Shown here piece after piece: positions 47,307-59,339 of a DNA stretch of 64,000 bases (position 1 is the stretch's first letter; every line of letters starts with the position of its first letter). The position numbers and the translations under genes were made by a program. The stretch is from Membranipora membranacea (Eukaryota; Bryozoa; Gymnolaemata; Cheilostomatida; Membraniporidae), in the NCBI GenBank assembly GCA_914767715.1, contig OU612071.1:24859681-24923680 (forward strand), in the 5' to 3' direction. Below the pieces are notes generated by a model, which did not search any database, was not told the origin of the DNA, and saw nothing but the letters and a program-made list of their open reading frames with translations.

Positions 47307-47700
47307 GCAGCTGTCAAAGTCAGAAGCCTACAACACAGGCATATACCTGTGTGGCGTTGTTGTGGTTCGATACCCAATGGAATGCTGCTTTTCTTTCTTT
47401 CTGGTCTTCTTTTTTTTATCGCAGCTGTCAAAGTCAGAAGCTTGCAAGAATTTTTTTTACCAGGCTGTGTCACTTTGTTTGTTCGATACCCAGCGGTATG
47501 CTGCTTTTCTTTTTTTATCGCAGCTGTCAAAGTTCAAAAGTGGCAACAATTTTTTACCATGCAGTGGTTATTGACAGACAGGCATCTACCTGTGTTGCTT
47601 TGTTGTTTCGATTTTCAGAGTTTTGCTGCTCTTCTTTTTTATTTCATAGCAGCTGTCAAATTCAGACCCTTACCACAACTTGTTTTATCAGGCAGCACTT
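47307..47700. repeat. Degenerate tandem repeat, 4 units of about 100-130 bp
   Basis: GCAGCTGTCAAAG-type starts recur at 47307, 47421, 47520 and 47649 (spacings 114, 99 and 129). Each is preceded by a long T run (TTTTTTATCGCAG) and followed by variants of GGCATATACCTGTG and GTTCGATACCC. Several open frames of 97-164 codons cross it in all three phases, as expected for a repeat rather than a protein. Confidence 0.75.
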
Positions 47701-48099
47701 TTTGATAGGCATCTACCTATATTGCAATAACAGTTTCATAACAAACTGCATAGTTAGCAACGGGTTAAGTTGGGAGGGTTGCTGCGCTTCTCTTGTACTC
47801 ATACTCTGTAACTTTGTTGACTCAACTTGCCATAACTTTGTTTAACCAGGCAGCACCTTATAGAAGACAGATACCTGTGCATTATGTTTCAATTACTTTT
47901 CCTAAACAAACCCATTTGTCTCCTGTAGTTTCAATTTTCGGAAAGTTGTACTGGCCTCCTACCTGTACTGAAACCTTGAATAGTCCCTGCTTTATTCTAC
48001 TCATAGCTTTTCATCATGTCTCTGTGAATGCCTTAGTTTTTGGAACAACCATAGCTCCCATTCTCACAGCATTGCAGTGAACCTCGCAGGCAGTGTGCC

Positions 48100-48732
48100 A
48101 TGTCTATGTATAAAAAGCAGGGGCTGCGGCATCAATCTTCCTATGCCAGTAGAAATTACTATCAGCGCCAGGCAGCTAGGCAGATTTTCTTTCCTGACCC
48201 TACCAATGTAGGCAATGGAGATGATTATGTCAATCCACTGCCATATCAAGACCCTTGCCCACTATCTCCTCAATCTGTTAACTTTGACGACCTTGTGTTC
48301 CTTTACAAAATGCTGCTCACGATGATGATGGATGAAGACATGATATGACATTGAACAATACTGACCCTGACCCTCAGTTTCTCCAACTTCGGCGAAAGTT
48401 CTCTCACAAATTCAATGATATCAGTCAACTTGTTCGCCAATATTGTAGCAAAGGATCTCCTCTGAAAACTGTGCAAGAGGGATAACTTTTCTGACCAAAA
48501 CAAACATTTGACCAGGCCCCTACTGTCCCTGAGCTTTATGGACTTACACAATCTGAACAGATGCCTGGTCAATCCAAACATGTCACTATTGCGTCTGTCT
48601 CGTGGCGGTCGATTCGCGTTCTGTGGCCATGTTCTCAATGATCCACAAGACATTAATACATTCATTACCAATCTGCCCAGAAGAGTTGACCAAATTATAA
48701 TCCAGACTTGTCCCCTGCATATTTTACTGTAA
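48100..48732 (+). mobile_element. Possible Helitron-like ORF fragment
   Basis: The frame at 48100-48348 reads NYYQRQAARQIFFPDPTNVG and NPLPYQDPCPLSPQSVNF. After a break another frame reads LSRGGRFAFCGHVLNDPQDI, then NTFITNLPRRVDQIIIQ. The GHVLNDPQD...LPRRVDQIIIQ section resembles the conserved region upstream of the Rep domain in Helitron proteins (DUF6570 type). No Rep or helicase motif follows. The identification is from pattern memory only. Confidence 0.35.
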
Positions 48733-48990
48733 ATAGACACTGTGTTTTATCACGATATCATAATCTTTGCGCCCTGCCCTGATCACAATATTAGTCAGTG
48801 AAGTGGTCATGCACTTTTCGAACAGCATTCCTGATCTCGTCGAATCGTCTATCATAATCGGTGGATGATTTTCTCTTTCCCAGTGCACTGAATCGGTTTG
48901 TCAGAAGTTCTGTTCGTTTTGTCACAAAGTTTTAGACATTTTGGGCATATAGAGTGAAGATAATATATCCTTACCCATTTCATAATTTCT

Positions 48991-49311
48991 CTAAGCAGAG
49001 AAGATATCACTTGGGATTTGGTCATTGCATAGGCTTCCAGGCAATGAGGATAATGGTGATGGTGTACCTGAAAATGAGTCTGAACATCTGGCATATTGTT
49101 GAGTGTGGTTTGTGCTGTTTGGTGGTACTGCTAGCTTAGGAACAATGTTGTTTACTATGGTGTTCTCGATGAGGTTTCCTATGGATGAAGCTTTGGCATC
49201 CTGAATATGGATTGTCCCAGATTTTAATATAGTGATATGCACATCAAGGTTTATTGATGTCATTATGTGCCCATTATTGTAATTTACTGGGCGTTGTTTG
49301 CCGTTGGACAA
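48991..49311 (-). other. Unrecognised minus-strand open frame, 106 codons
   Basis: Reads SNGKQRPVNYNNGHIMTSIN, then LDVHITILKSGTIHIQDAKA, then SSIGNLIENTIVNNIVPKLA. Composition is protein-like and the frame is long for this AT-rich region, but there is no motif I recognise and no obvious splice partner. Could be part of the neighbouring transposon relic or a stray exon. Confidence 0.25.
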
Positions 49312-51020
49312 GAATGCCAGTTTTTCTATTTCCCATGAAAAAAATCTTGCTATAGTCTATATTGTACACACAGAAACTGCCAGTATGCTCTACACAGTAT
49401 CTTTAGAGGTGTAGCTGATTAAGATATTCATCAGGAGCGTACAGTTTGAGTCGGTTTTAGTTGTTGGGTTTCAAGAGCATTCATGCTTTTTTGCTGGAAC
49501 AAAAGACTTGTTCGTTCTTGATCGATACCTGCACTAACAGCTTGCGTACATCTGCACAAAATCATCATCTGATATGAGATCAGTCATGGCTGACCCAGAA
49601 AAGGAAAAACCACTAGGGAAGCCCAAATAAAACGAAGATAACTTTGGGGCAGCTGGATATTAACAGCACAGACTCGCCAGTCCAAGACTGATGTAAAATT
49701 TTGTCAAAGATATGATTATTATATATAATTATTATTAGGTTTATTGGTGATGTTTGAGGATATTTATTGGGAGCAATAACAGAGGCATCTCGCATGTAGC
49801 GCGGTTGACATAAAAAGGAAATAGCCACTGCATTGTGGTAATCATAATAGACGATAGAATACGACATCACATCCTGTCCTGCTGGTTAACTTCATTCCTA
49901 TGCTATGATATGTGGATTGGCGATTTGAAAAAAGACCAAAACCTGTTTGGGAAGAGACATACAGCAAACCTTACATGAAGAACGTAGTGCTCTCCAAAAC
50001 AAGATTCACAGGTTTTGTGCTCATATTCTCCTCAATATTTTGTTCGCTTTTTTCTTCACATTTTCATTTTTTCACTTTTACAGTAGCAGACCACCATAGA
50101 TTTATTGGTGTTGAGGCCCATTCATGAAGCAATCGCGCAGTCACAATTGACTGTTGATTCATAATACCCTTACCCTTACCCCATATCTTAAGTTTGGTCG
50201 GCAAAATTGGGGAAGTCATGGATTCACTTATTGCCACAGAGCATGAAATAACACAATAGTTGGAATCCTGCCATGCAACCTGATAATTACCCTGTGCATT
50301 ATTGCATACCTGATTTAGACCATGAAGATTTGGTCAATATCTACCAAAAACACACAAGCTGTAAAGGTTAAACATGATGGCCAGCAGAAGCGCAGGTTTT
50401 TTTTTTCAATTTACCACTGGAGTATTCACAATGATGCTCAAGGCTTCTGGGAAAATTCAGCAGTCACTGTCTGTCATGTTGGCGTTGCAACCCTGAATTC
50501 CAGACAACAAAGGTTGGCATGTTTATTACCATTACATGCTGCTAGACATGACCATTCCTCTTTCCTCCCAGTCTTCAGACATTATCTTTCAGATGCAGAG
50601 GTCAAATACTGGTTTAGGCCAACGGAGAGGAGATAAAGCGATCCTCCAGATCCATCCTCGCTATCCCTATGACCCTAATGATCCATCACTGGCATTGCTG
50701 CATGTAATTCCTCATTCTTCACATACCTTTTCGACCATGGGCACATGTCACTGTTTGCTTTGGCAAAAGGAAGAGATGCCAAATGAAAATCAGGTTTACC
50801 GACCCATGAGCCTTATAGTAGCCAGATGACCAACTCATCAATTCAGTACATGCAGATTTTTATGGCTTGCTCATACCCAACCAAATCAGCATCTCATTCA
50901 ACCATCCTGTTCATGCCTCACACAATCAAAAATGCAAATCCTCCCAACCCACCTGTTGTTTTGCTTGGCACAGACTATGACCCTCAGAAGCTGAGCGCCG
51001 AGCACAGGAGGTGCTTTTAT
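49312..51020. other. Stretch without a supported gene
   Basis: Plus-strand frames at 50322-50636, 50536-50829 and 50826-51050 follow one another (for example QIHPRYPYDPNDPSLALLHV). They might be a frame-broken transposon protein, but no family is recognised. Confidence 0.3.
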
Positions 51021-51026
51021 TTTCAG

Positions 51027-52015
51027 ATCAGCTCAAAAACTGCCTTTTAAAGCCAGTGAGCATCTGCTCTCCTGCGCAACGACTGCGACAGTAATAGCAT
51101 GATATCAGTGACGCATAAGGAACCGCAACAAACCATAGAAAAAGTGAGTAGGCAGTCTAATTATGGAGAAAATCGAGTATCAAACACAATATTGACTACT
51201 CATTTTCTTAGGCCAAAAAAACTCAGTGAGTCGCATCTCCTTCCAAAGAACTTAGTGATTTGTGACAGAAAATTTTCTCGCCAAATTTATCATACACTGT
51301 CACTTTTTTTTGAATAATGCTGTTTGAAAATCTGCAAAAAACCATGAAGCATATAAATCATCCACTTGTTTTTCTATTGTGACTGGAGATATAGGGTCTG
51401 AAGGGTGGTTCAAGTACCCTGCTATATCGCGATTTTCATTTTGATCCTTTGCTATATTTTAGGTTGATCCATTCAATTACAACGGATATAAAGCTGTGGT
51501 CAGCTCTGTACAAACAAGGCGGTCAAGCTGGAAATAGGTAAATGTAGCTTGAACAAGATGACTGCAGACAACACCTCTGATTAAAGACGTGTCGCTGCAT
51601 ATGTAAGTAACTATCATAATCATTGACCTGATGTCTCATGATAGTGTACCCACCAACTATGTCTTTATAAAAGTACTTTAATTTTTTTAATTAACTTAGG
51701 TTAACTAGAGGTTAATCATTTGGTGTCATGATCCACAAGCCCGGCACATCCTAAACACTCACAGGAATCCGGAGCAGTGTAAGTTCTGGAAAAAGTAAAT
51801 AAAATTCAGCATGCATGCAAGCATTTTCCCTGTATAAATTGTAATGGTAAGTCAAATATCTGATTTGTCCGTGAAAGTCAATGTGTTTATAAGTTTTGAG
51901 ACTTCATACTTACAGATTAAAGTTGGCGCATCATGCTGAAAGCCGTTGGATAATTGGCACTGGTATCGGCCTCCTGGCATTAATCCATCATGAGACATAA
52001 TAGATAGCAGAAGCA
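51027..52015 (+). ncRNA. Exon-like unit D of the duplicated family
   Basis: Blocks are at 51027-51225 (ttttattttcag to CTCA|gtgagt), 51463-51537 (ctatattttag to ATAG|gtaaat) and 51916-52015 (atacttacag to GCAG|gtgaag). Block 1 keeps the TCTCCTGCG...GCATGATATCAGTGACG stretch of units A to C. It lies about 8.7 kb from unit C, separated by the LINE, tandem repeat and Helitron-like insertions. Confidence 0.4.
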
Positions 52016-54230
52016 GGTGAAGAGTGAGAAGGTAGGATACTTTTTACAGGATTTGAGATAAGTTTGACAATAAATAGTGGTCTAGACCAACATGTTAGCA
52101 CAATTGATACTTATTTATGTAAAACTACCCTGCTTTTATTGTCGCGGTATAACCAGATACCCGTTTCACATTTAATTATTATTTTTTATCCACTGACACC
52201 TGTATCATGAATGACATGCCACACACATATTGCAGCCAGATGCAGAAGCATCTGTGATAGTCGAGTCCATTGTGAAGAAGGTTATGGGAACCGGCAGCTC
52301 ATACGTGTATATGACAGAAGTGTAACATCATTATGACTAAAACAAAGCAACTTAAGCATTGTCCACTCAGAAATTCTACAGAGAAAGTTATGGTAAGATA
52401 ACATCATAGCTAACTTGGTCAAGGACGATTCAAGCTTCAAGCCCCAAACTCCAACCTCATAAGATAGAATATCAATATCATTGCCGCTTTAAATTGCCTA
52501 AATAATATAATAATATTGCCACAATGAGATCTGATGCATTTTAAGTTTAACTTACTTGGTTCCTGTCACTCACTATGCCTTCAATAACACTATCAAAGGC
52601 TCTTGAATGGCGCTATCGAAGATAGGAAACTATCTTTAAAGGCATTTTTTTTTGTTTTTATAATCGCATCCCTCAAATTTCTAGGGGTTCAAGAAGAATG
52701 ATTGGTATCTCGATCTGCTCGATCGCTCTGCTGCCCTTGCAATCTTCAAAGGTCAATGGTGCTTTAACATATTGAACTGGTAAGCCTGAGCTGAAATATA
52801 TATTATGTATATATATAAACATATACATAGATATGCCATGTAAATGATGAGGTAGTTCTGGACTTATTCCAGTCCAACTAGAATAGATAATACCTGGTCT
52901 TCATGTTTACATACTCTTAAAATCAATAATTTGGTTGAATTTGGTTGAACAAAACCTGCAAAAACAATTAATTTAAAGAATTCTAGGTCAACTTTGCACT
53001 GATCAAAAAGATACAAAGTAATTTTAATGCGTTTATATTACTAATGGCTTTATGCTGTCAAAAAAGCCTTGCTTGTTATTCCTGCACAAGCTGACTGTCA
53101 ACGATCCACTGACCACATTTACAGGTATAATAGAACTGTTACGAATAACATGATACACTGAGTGATAGTCAAACTTTACTTAATGCGTTATGATACCTAT
53201 TGGAAGTTAGGGTGACTGTCTGTTATTGTAGGCTGAGTAAATGTTCTCACCACAGTGTGTTATTACTGTATGTGAAATGCTGCGTGTAACTTGTACATTG
53301 TGGGCAATGAGATGATCAGTCCTAGTATATATACGGCGATCTCTGTAACTGTTACAAAGTAAGTACATATTATAATATGCATGACACATAAATTAAAGTA
53401 ACACATGTATATCATATCACAACTCGTGATTGACCGATTGGAGTACATTCAGGTGTCAAATCTAGATAGGGATTTCAGCGCCCATTTCCACCATAGGCAA
53501 TTGAGCAAAAATATTCTAGCAAACAATTTAAATCTCCTCCATTTGTAATTTGTAGCATTGTGTGCCCTACAACCTAAAAAAATGCATCCGAATGTATAGG
53601 AGTGAACTAGAAACCAACACCAAATAACTCCCCATTGCTCAACAACTCCAGGTAGATTCATTCTTTCATCAATAATAGAATGCTCAGACTAGATCATAAA
53701 TAAATCATATTAATATCAATACAGATTAGATTGGCTCATCATAAAGAGGCAATAACAGTTTATTTCAAATATCCATGAGCAAGGCAGCTTGGCAATATTC
53801 TTCAAGAATTATTGTATTTCTTTTATTGTATGCTGAATAAACGAGGCCATAAGTGGCACCTTGATCATACTTGTTTGTGCATAATTATTGGGTTTTGCAC
53901 GGCTCATTATTTTTTGGTCTAAGTGTACAGTCTGTGGCATTATTGTGCAAAAACTACATTGCATTATGCAATAAATATTCATCACAAAAGAAGTTTAAAG
54001 ATAGTGCAGAGAATTGGAACAATGTTGCTCAGATGAGACTTCAACCTAAACTCAAAAAAATCCAAAACTGATCACACAATTCTGCATTACTTTTTCTCAA
54101 TGCAGCAATCAATCATCATTTTGGTACCAACACATTCTTTAAATAATATCCTTACTTTCTTCCCTCGTCAACACTTTCTTATAATACTTACCTTTACTCA
54201 CCTTCATTGTCATAAATACCTAAGACTACT
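52016..54230. other. Stretch without a supported gene, leading into the satellites
   Basis: AT-rich unique sequence; no coding exon supported. From about 54100 the plus strand becomes pyrimidine-rich and starts to show ACTTGC-like words. Confidence 0.45.
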
Positions 54231-54234
54231 ATCC

Positions 54235-55630
54235 TACTTGCTTTTGCTCGCAAATACTGACTCCGCTTGCCTACACTTACTACACTTGCTTCCACTGACC
54301 TACATTCACTTTCCCATGCCTACAACTGTCTTTAATTGAAGCCAGTTGCCTGCACTGGCCTCCACTTACCATCAATTTACTTCTACTTGCATCCACTTGA
54401 TTTCACTTCATTCCACTGGCCGCCATCGCTTATGTCCACCAACTCGAACTTGCCTTTACTTACATCCACTTACATCCAACTTGCTTCCACTTACGTCTGC
54501 TTACTACACTTGCCTACACTAACTTCTGCTTGCCTACACTAACTTCCGTTTGCATACACTGACTTCCGCTTGCATACACATGCTTTTGCTTGCCTAAACT
54601 GCCTTTCCCTTGCCCACACATATTTCTGCTTGATTACACTAAATTCCACTTGCCTACACTTCTGCTTACACTACACTAACTCGCCGCTTGCATCCACTTG
54701 CCTGCACTTACTTCCTCTTGCCTTCACCTATTCTCACTAGCTTCCGCTTGCATACACGTCTTTGACTTCTTACCGCTTGCTTACACATGCATCCGCTAGC
54801 GTGCACTCCGTTCAACTGCATACACTCCGTTCAACTTGCCTACACTTCCGTTCTCATGCGCGCTTGTATACGTATATTTCCATTTGCCTACACTTACGTC
54901 CGTTTGCACAAACTTGCCTTCACCAACTTACTTCTTACCACATTACCAATTTACTTCAACTTCCAACTGCATTCACTCGCATCCATTTGCAACCACTTGC
55001 CTTTACTTACTCTCGCTTGCCTTCACTTACTCTCGCTTGCCCTCACTTACTCCCGCTTGCCGTTACTTAGACTCGCTTGCCTTTACTTAGTCTCGCTTGC
55101 CTTTACTTAGTCTCGCTTGCCTTCAATTAGTATTGATTGCCTTAAATTACTCTCACTTACTCTCACCTGCCTATGCTTACTCTCACTTGCTTCCACTTGC
55201 TTACACTTGCTTACACTTGCTTACACTTGCTTTCGCTTACTCTTACTTGCTTCCAGTTATTTCCACTTGTTTCCACTTGCTTCCGTTTGCCTTTATTTAC
55301 TCTCACTTGCCTTTACTTATTCTCACTTGCCTTTACTTATTCTCACTTGCCTTCACTGATTTGATCTTGCATACACTTATTCTCACATGCCTTCACTTAT
55401 TCTCACCTTTCTTCACTTATTCCCACTTTTCTTCACTTACTCTTGCTTGCCTTCACTTACTTGCGCTCAATCTCGTTTGCCTTCGCTTACTCTCACTTAC
55501 TCTCACTTACTCTCACTTGCCTTCACTCGCTCTCGGTTGCCTTCACTTGCTGTCACTTGTCTTCACTTGCTCTCACTTGCCTTAACTTGCTCTCACTTGC
55601 CTTCACTTGCTCTCACTTGCTCTCAATTAA
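54235..55630. repeat. Degenerate pyrimidine-rich 10/20-mer satellite
   Basis: Diverged units of CTTNCACTTGC with local subfamilies, for example CTTTACTTATTCTCACTTGC 20-mers near 55310-55350 and TTACACTTGC runs near 55200. The plus strand is almost free of G apart from the TTGC word. Variation declines rightward toward the uniform array at 55631. Long open frames rich in Leu, Thr, Cys and His are artefacts of the period. Confidence 0.9.
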
Positions 55631-55910
55631 CCTCACTTGCCCTCACTTGCCCTCACCTGCCCTCACTTGCGCTCACTTGCCCTCACTTGCGCTCACTTGC
55701 CCTCACTTGCCCTCACTTGCCCTCACTTGCCCTCACTTGCCCTCACTTGCCCTCACTTGCCCACACTTGCCCTCACTTGCCCTCACTTGCCCTCACTTGC
55801 CCTCACTTGCCCTCACTTGCCCTCACTTGCCCTCACTTGCCCTCACTTGCCCTCACTTGCCCTCACTTGCCCTCACTTGCCCTCACTTGCCCTCACTTGC
55901 CCTCACTTGC
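55631..55910. repeat. CCTCACTTGC satellite, 28 units
   Basis: Nearly uniform 10-mers with rare variants (GCTCACTTGC near 55671 and 55691, CCACACTTGC near 55761). This is the homogenised core of the pyrimidine-rich field. Confidence 0.95.
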
Positions 55911-56350
55911 TCTCACTTGCTCTCACTTGCTCTCACTTGCTCTCACTTGCTCTCACTTGCTCTCACTTGCTCTCACTTGCTCTCAGGTGCCTTCACTTGC
56001 CCTCACTTGCCTTCACCAGCTCTCGCTCATCTTCGCTTGCTCTCGCTTACTCTCACTTACCTTCGCTTGCCTTCGCTTGCCTTCGCTTGCCTTCGCTTGC
56101 CTTCGCTTGCCTTCGCTTGCCTTCACTTACTCTCACCTACTTTTGCTTGCCTTCACTTACTCTTGCTTGCCTTCACTTACTCTCACCTACTTCTGCTTAA
56201 TTCCACTTGCATCTACTTACCTACACTTACTTCCGCTTGCTTCCACGTACTTCCGCTTGTTTCAGCTTGCTTCCACTTGCTTCAGCTAGCTTCCACTTGC
56301 TTCAGCCTGGTTCCACTTGCTTCAACTCACTTCCATTTGCCTACATTTAT
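55911..56350. repeat. Variant 10-mer subfamilies
   Basis: Seven TCTCACTTGC units, then mixed units, then six CTTCGCTTGC units near 56061-56120, then degenerate CTTCCACTTGC-type units to the orientation switch. Clustered identical variants show local unit-by-unit duplication. Confidence 0.9.
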
Positions 56351-56360
56351 CTCCACAAGT

Positions 56361-57280
56361 GGGGGCAAGTGGGGGCAAGTGGGGGCAAGTGGGGGCAAGT
56401 GGGGGCAAGTGGGGGCAAGTGGGGGCAAGTGGGGGCAAGTGGGGGCAAGTGGGGGCAAGTGGGGGCAAGTGGGGGCAAGTGGGGGCAAGTGGGGGCAAGT
56501 GGGGGCAAGTGGGGGCAAGTGGGGGCAAGTGGGGGCAAGTGGGGGCAAGTGGGGGCAAGTGGGGGCAAGTGGGGGCAAGTGGGGGCAAGTGGGGGCAAGT
56601 GGGGGCAAGTGGGGGCAAGTGGGGGCAAGTGGGGGCAAGTGGGGGCAAGTGGGGGCAAGTGGGGGCAAGTGGGGGCAAGTGGGGGCAAGTGGGGGCAAGT
56701 GGGGGCAAGTGGGGGCAAGTGGGGGCAAGTGGGGGCAAGTGGGGGCAAGTGGGGGCAAGTGGGGGCAAGTGGGGGCAAGTGGGGGCAAGTGGGGGCAAGT
56801 GGGGGCAAGTGGGGGCAAGTGGGGGCAAGTGGGGGCAAGTGGGGGCAAGTGGGGGCAAGTGGGGGCAAGTGGGGGCAAGTGGGGGCAAGTGGGGGCAAGT
56901 GGGGGCAAGTGGGGGCAAGTGGGGGCAAGTGGGGGCAAGTGGGGGCAAGTGGGGGCAAGTGGGGGCAAGTGGGGGCAAGTGGGGGCAAGTGGGGGCAAGT
57001 GGGGGCAAGTGGGGGCAAGTGGGGGCAAGTGGGGGCAAGTGGGGGCAAGTGGGGGCAAGTGGGGGCAAGTGGGGGCAAGTGGGGGCAAGTGGGGGCAAGT
57101 GGGGGCAAGTGGGGGCAAGTGGGGGCAAGTGGGGGCAAGTGGGGGCAAGTGGGGGCAAGTGGGGGCAAGTGGGGGCAAGTGGGGGCAAGTGGGGGCAAGT
57201 GGGGGCAAGTGGGGGCAAGTGGGGGCAAGTGGGGGCAAGTGGGGGCAAGTGGGGGCAAGTGGGGGCAAGTGGGGGCAAGT
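56361..57280. repeat. GGGGGCAAGT satellite, 92 units
   Basis: Ninety-two consecutive identical 10-mers. Read as GCAAGTGGGG the unit differs by one base from the reverse complement of CCTCACTTGC (GCAAGTGAGG), so the array is an inverted relative of the left field. A G5 run every 10 bases gives very strong G skew and G-quadruplex or R-loop potential. Confidence 0.97.
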
Positions 57281-59339
57281 TCTTCCCCCGCATCGAATCT
57301 GGGCATTTAAAAGGGGGCAGGTTCTTCCCCCGCATCGAATCTGGGCATTTAAAAGGGGGCAGGTTCTTCCCCCGCATCGAATCTGGGCATTTAAAAGGGG
57401 GCAGGTTCTTCCCCCGCATCGAATCTGGGCATTTAAAAGGGGGCAGGTTCTTCCCCCGCATCGAATCTGGGCATTTAAAAGGGGGCAGGTTCTTCCCCCG
57501 CATCGAATCTGGGCATTTAAAAGGGGGCAGGTTCTTCCCCCGCATCGAATCTGGGCATTTAAAAGGGGGCAGGTTCTTCCCCCGCATCGAATCTGGGCAT
57601 TTAAAAGGGGGCAGGTTCTTCCCCCGCATCGAATCTGGGCATTTAAAAGGGGGCAGGTTCTTCCCCCGCATCGAATCTGGGCATTTAAAAGGGGGCAGGT
57701 TCTTCCCCCGCATCGAATCTGGGCATTTAAAAGGGGGCAGGTTCTTCCCCCGCATCGAATCTGGGCATTTAAAAGGGGGCAGGTTCTTCCCCCGCATCGA
57801 ATCTGGGCATTTAAAAGGGGGCAGGTTCTTCCCCCGCATCGAATCTGGGCATTTAAAAGGGGGCAGGTTCTTCCCCCGCATCGAATCTGGGCATTTAAAA
57901 GGGGGCAGGTTCTTCCCCCGCATCGAATCTGGGCATTTAAAAGGGGGCAGGTTCTTCCCCCGCATCGAATCTGGGCATTTAAAAGGGGGCAGGTTCTTCC
58001 CCCGCATCGAATCTGGGCATTTAAAAGGGGGCAGGTTCTTCCCCCGCATCGAATCTGGGCATTTAAAAGGGGGCAGGTTCTTCCCCCGCATCGAATCTGG
58101 GCATTTAAAAGGGGGCAGGTTCTTCCCCCGCATCGAATCTGGGCATTTAAAAGGGGGCAGGTTCTTCCCCCGCATCGAATCTGGGCATTTAAAAGGGGGC
58201 AGGTTCTTCCCCCGCATCGAATCTGGGCATTTAAAAGGGGGCAGGTTCTTCCCCCGCATCGAATCTGGGCATTTAAAAGGGGGCAGGTTCTTCCCCCGCA
58301 TCGAATCTGGGCATTTAAAAGGGGGCAGGTTCTTCCCCCGCATCGAATCTGGGCATTTAAAAGGGGGCAGGTTCTTCCCCCGCATCGAATCTGGGCATTT
58401 AAAAGGGGGCAGGTTCTTCCCCCGCATCGAATCTGGGCATTTAAAAGGGGGCAGGTTCTTCCCCCGCATCGAATCTGGGCATTTAAAAGGGGGCAGGTTC
58501 TTCCCCCGCATCGAATCTGGGCATTTAAAAGGGGGCAGGTTCTTCCCCCGCATCGAATCTGGGCATTTAAAAGGGGGCAGGTTCTTCCCCCGCATCGAAT
58601 CTGGGCATTTAAAAGGGGGCAGGTTCTTCCCCCGCATCGAATCTGGGCATTTAAAAGGGGGCAGGTTCTTCCCCCGCATCGAATCTGGGCATTTAAAAGG
58701 GGGCAGGTTCTTCCCCCGCATCGAATCTGGGCATTTAAAAGGGGGCAGGTTCTTCCCCCGCATCGAATCTGGGCATTTAAAAGGGGGCAGGTTCTTCCCC
58801 CGCATCGAATCTGGGCATTTAAAAGGGGGCAGGTTCTTCCCCCGCATCGAATCTGGGCATTTAAAAGGGGGCAGGTTCTTCCCCCGCATCGAATCTGGGC
58901 ATTTAAAAGGGGGCAGGTTCTTCCCCCGCATCGAATCTGGGCATTTAAAAGGGGGCAGGTTCTTCCCCCGCATCGAATCTGGGCATTTAAAAGGGGGCAG
59001 GTTCTTCCCCCGCATCGAATCTGGGCATTTAAAAGGGGGCAGGTTCTTCCCCCGCATCGAATCTGGGCATTTAAAAGGGGGCAGGTTCTTCCCCCGCATC
59101 GAATCTGGGCATTTAAAAGGGGGCAGGTTCTTCCCCCGCATCGAATCTGGGCATTTAAAAGGGGGCAGGTTCTTCCCCCGCATCGAATCTGGGCATTTAA
59201 AAGGGGGCAGGTTCTTCCCCCGCATCGAATCTGGGCATTTAAAAGGGGGCAGGTTCTTCCCCCGCATCGAATCTGGGCATTTAAAAGGGGGCAGGTTCTT
59301 CCCCCGCACCGAATCTGGGCATTTAAAAGGGGGCAGGTT
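57271..59339. repeat. 42-bp satellite, 49 full units plus a partial
   Basis: The unit runs GGGGGCAGGTTCTTCCCCCG followed by CATCGAATCTGGGC and ATTTAAAA. It contains a GGGGG/CCCCC hairpin and a TTTAAA palindrome. The first unit carries CAAGT, the 10-mer's own base, instead of CAGGT. The last full unit (59287-59328) and the following partial carry CACCG instead of CATCG, matching the next array. All others look identical. Confidence 0.97.

Noticed and set aside
47304-47845. Overlapping frames of 97, 133 and 164 codons
   Set aside because: Three frames are open over the same T-rich degenerate repeat, with no motif and no splice support.
54762-56289. Leu/Thr/Cys/His-rich open frames of 80-300 codons
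   Set aside because: All three plus frames are open over the same degenerate 10-mer field, which is a composition effect.
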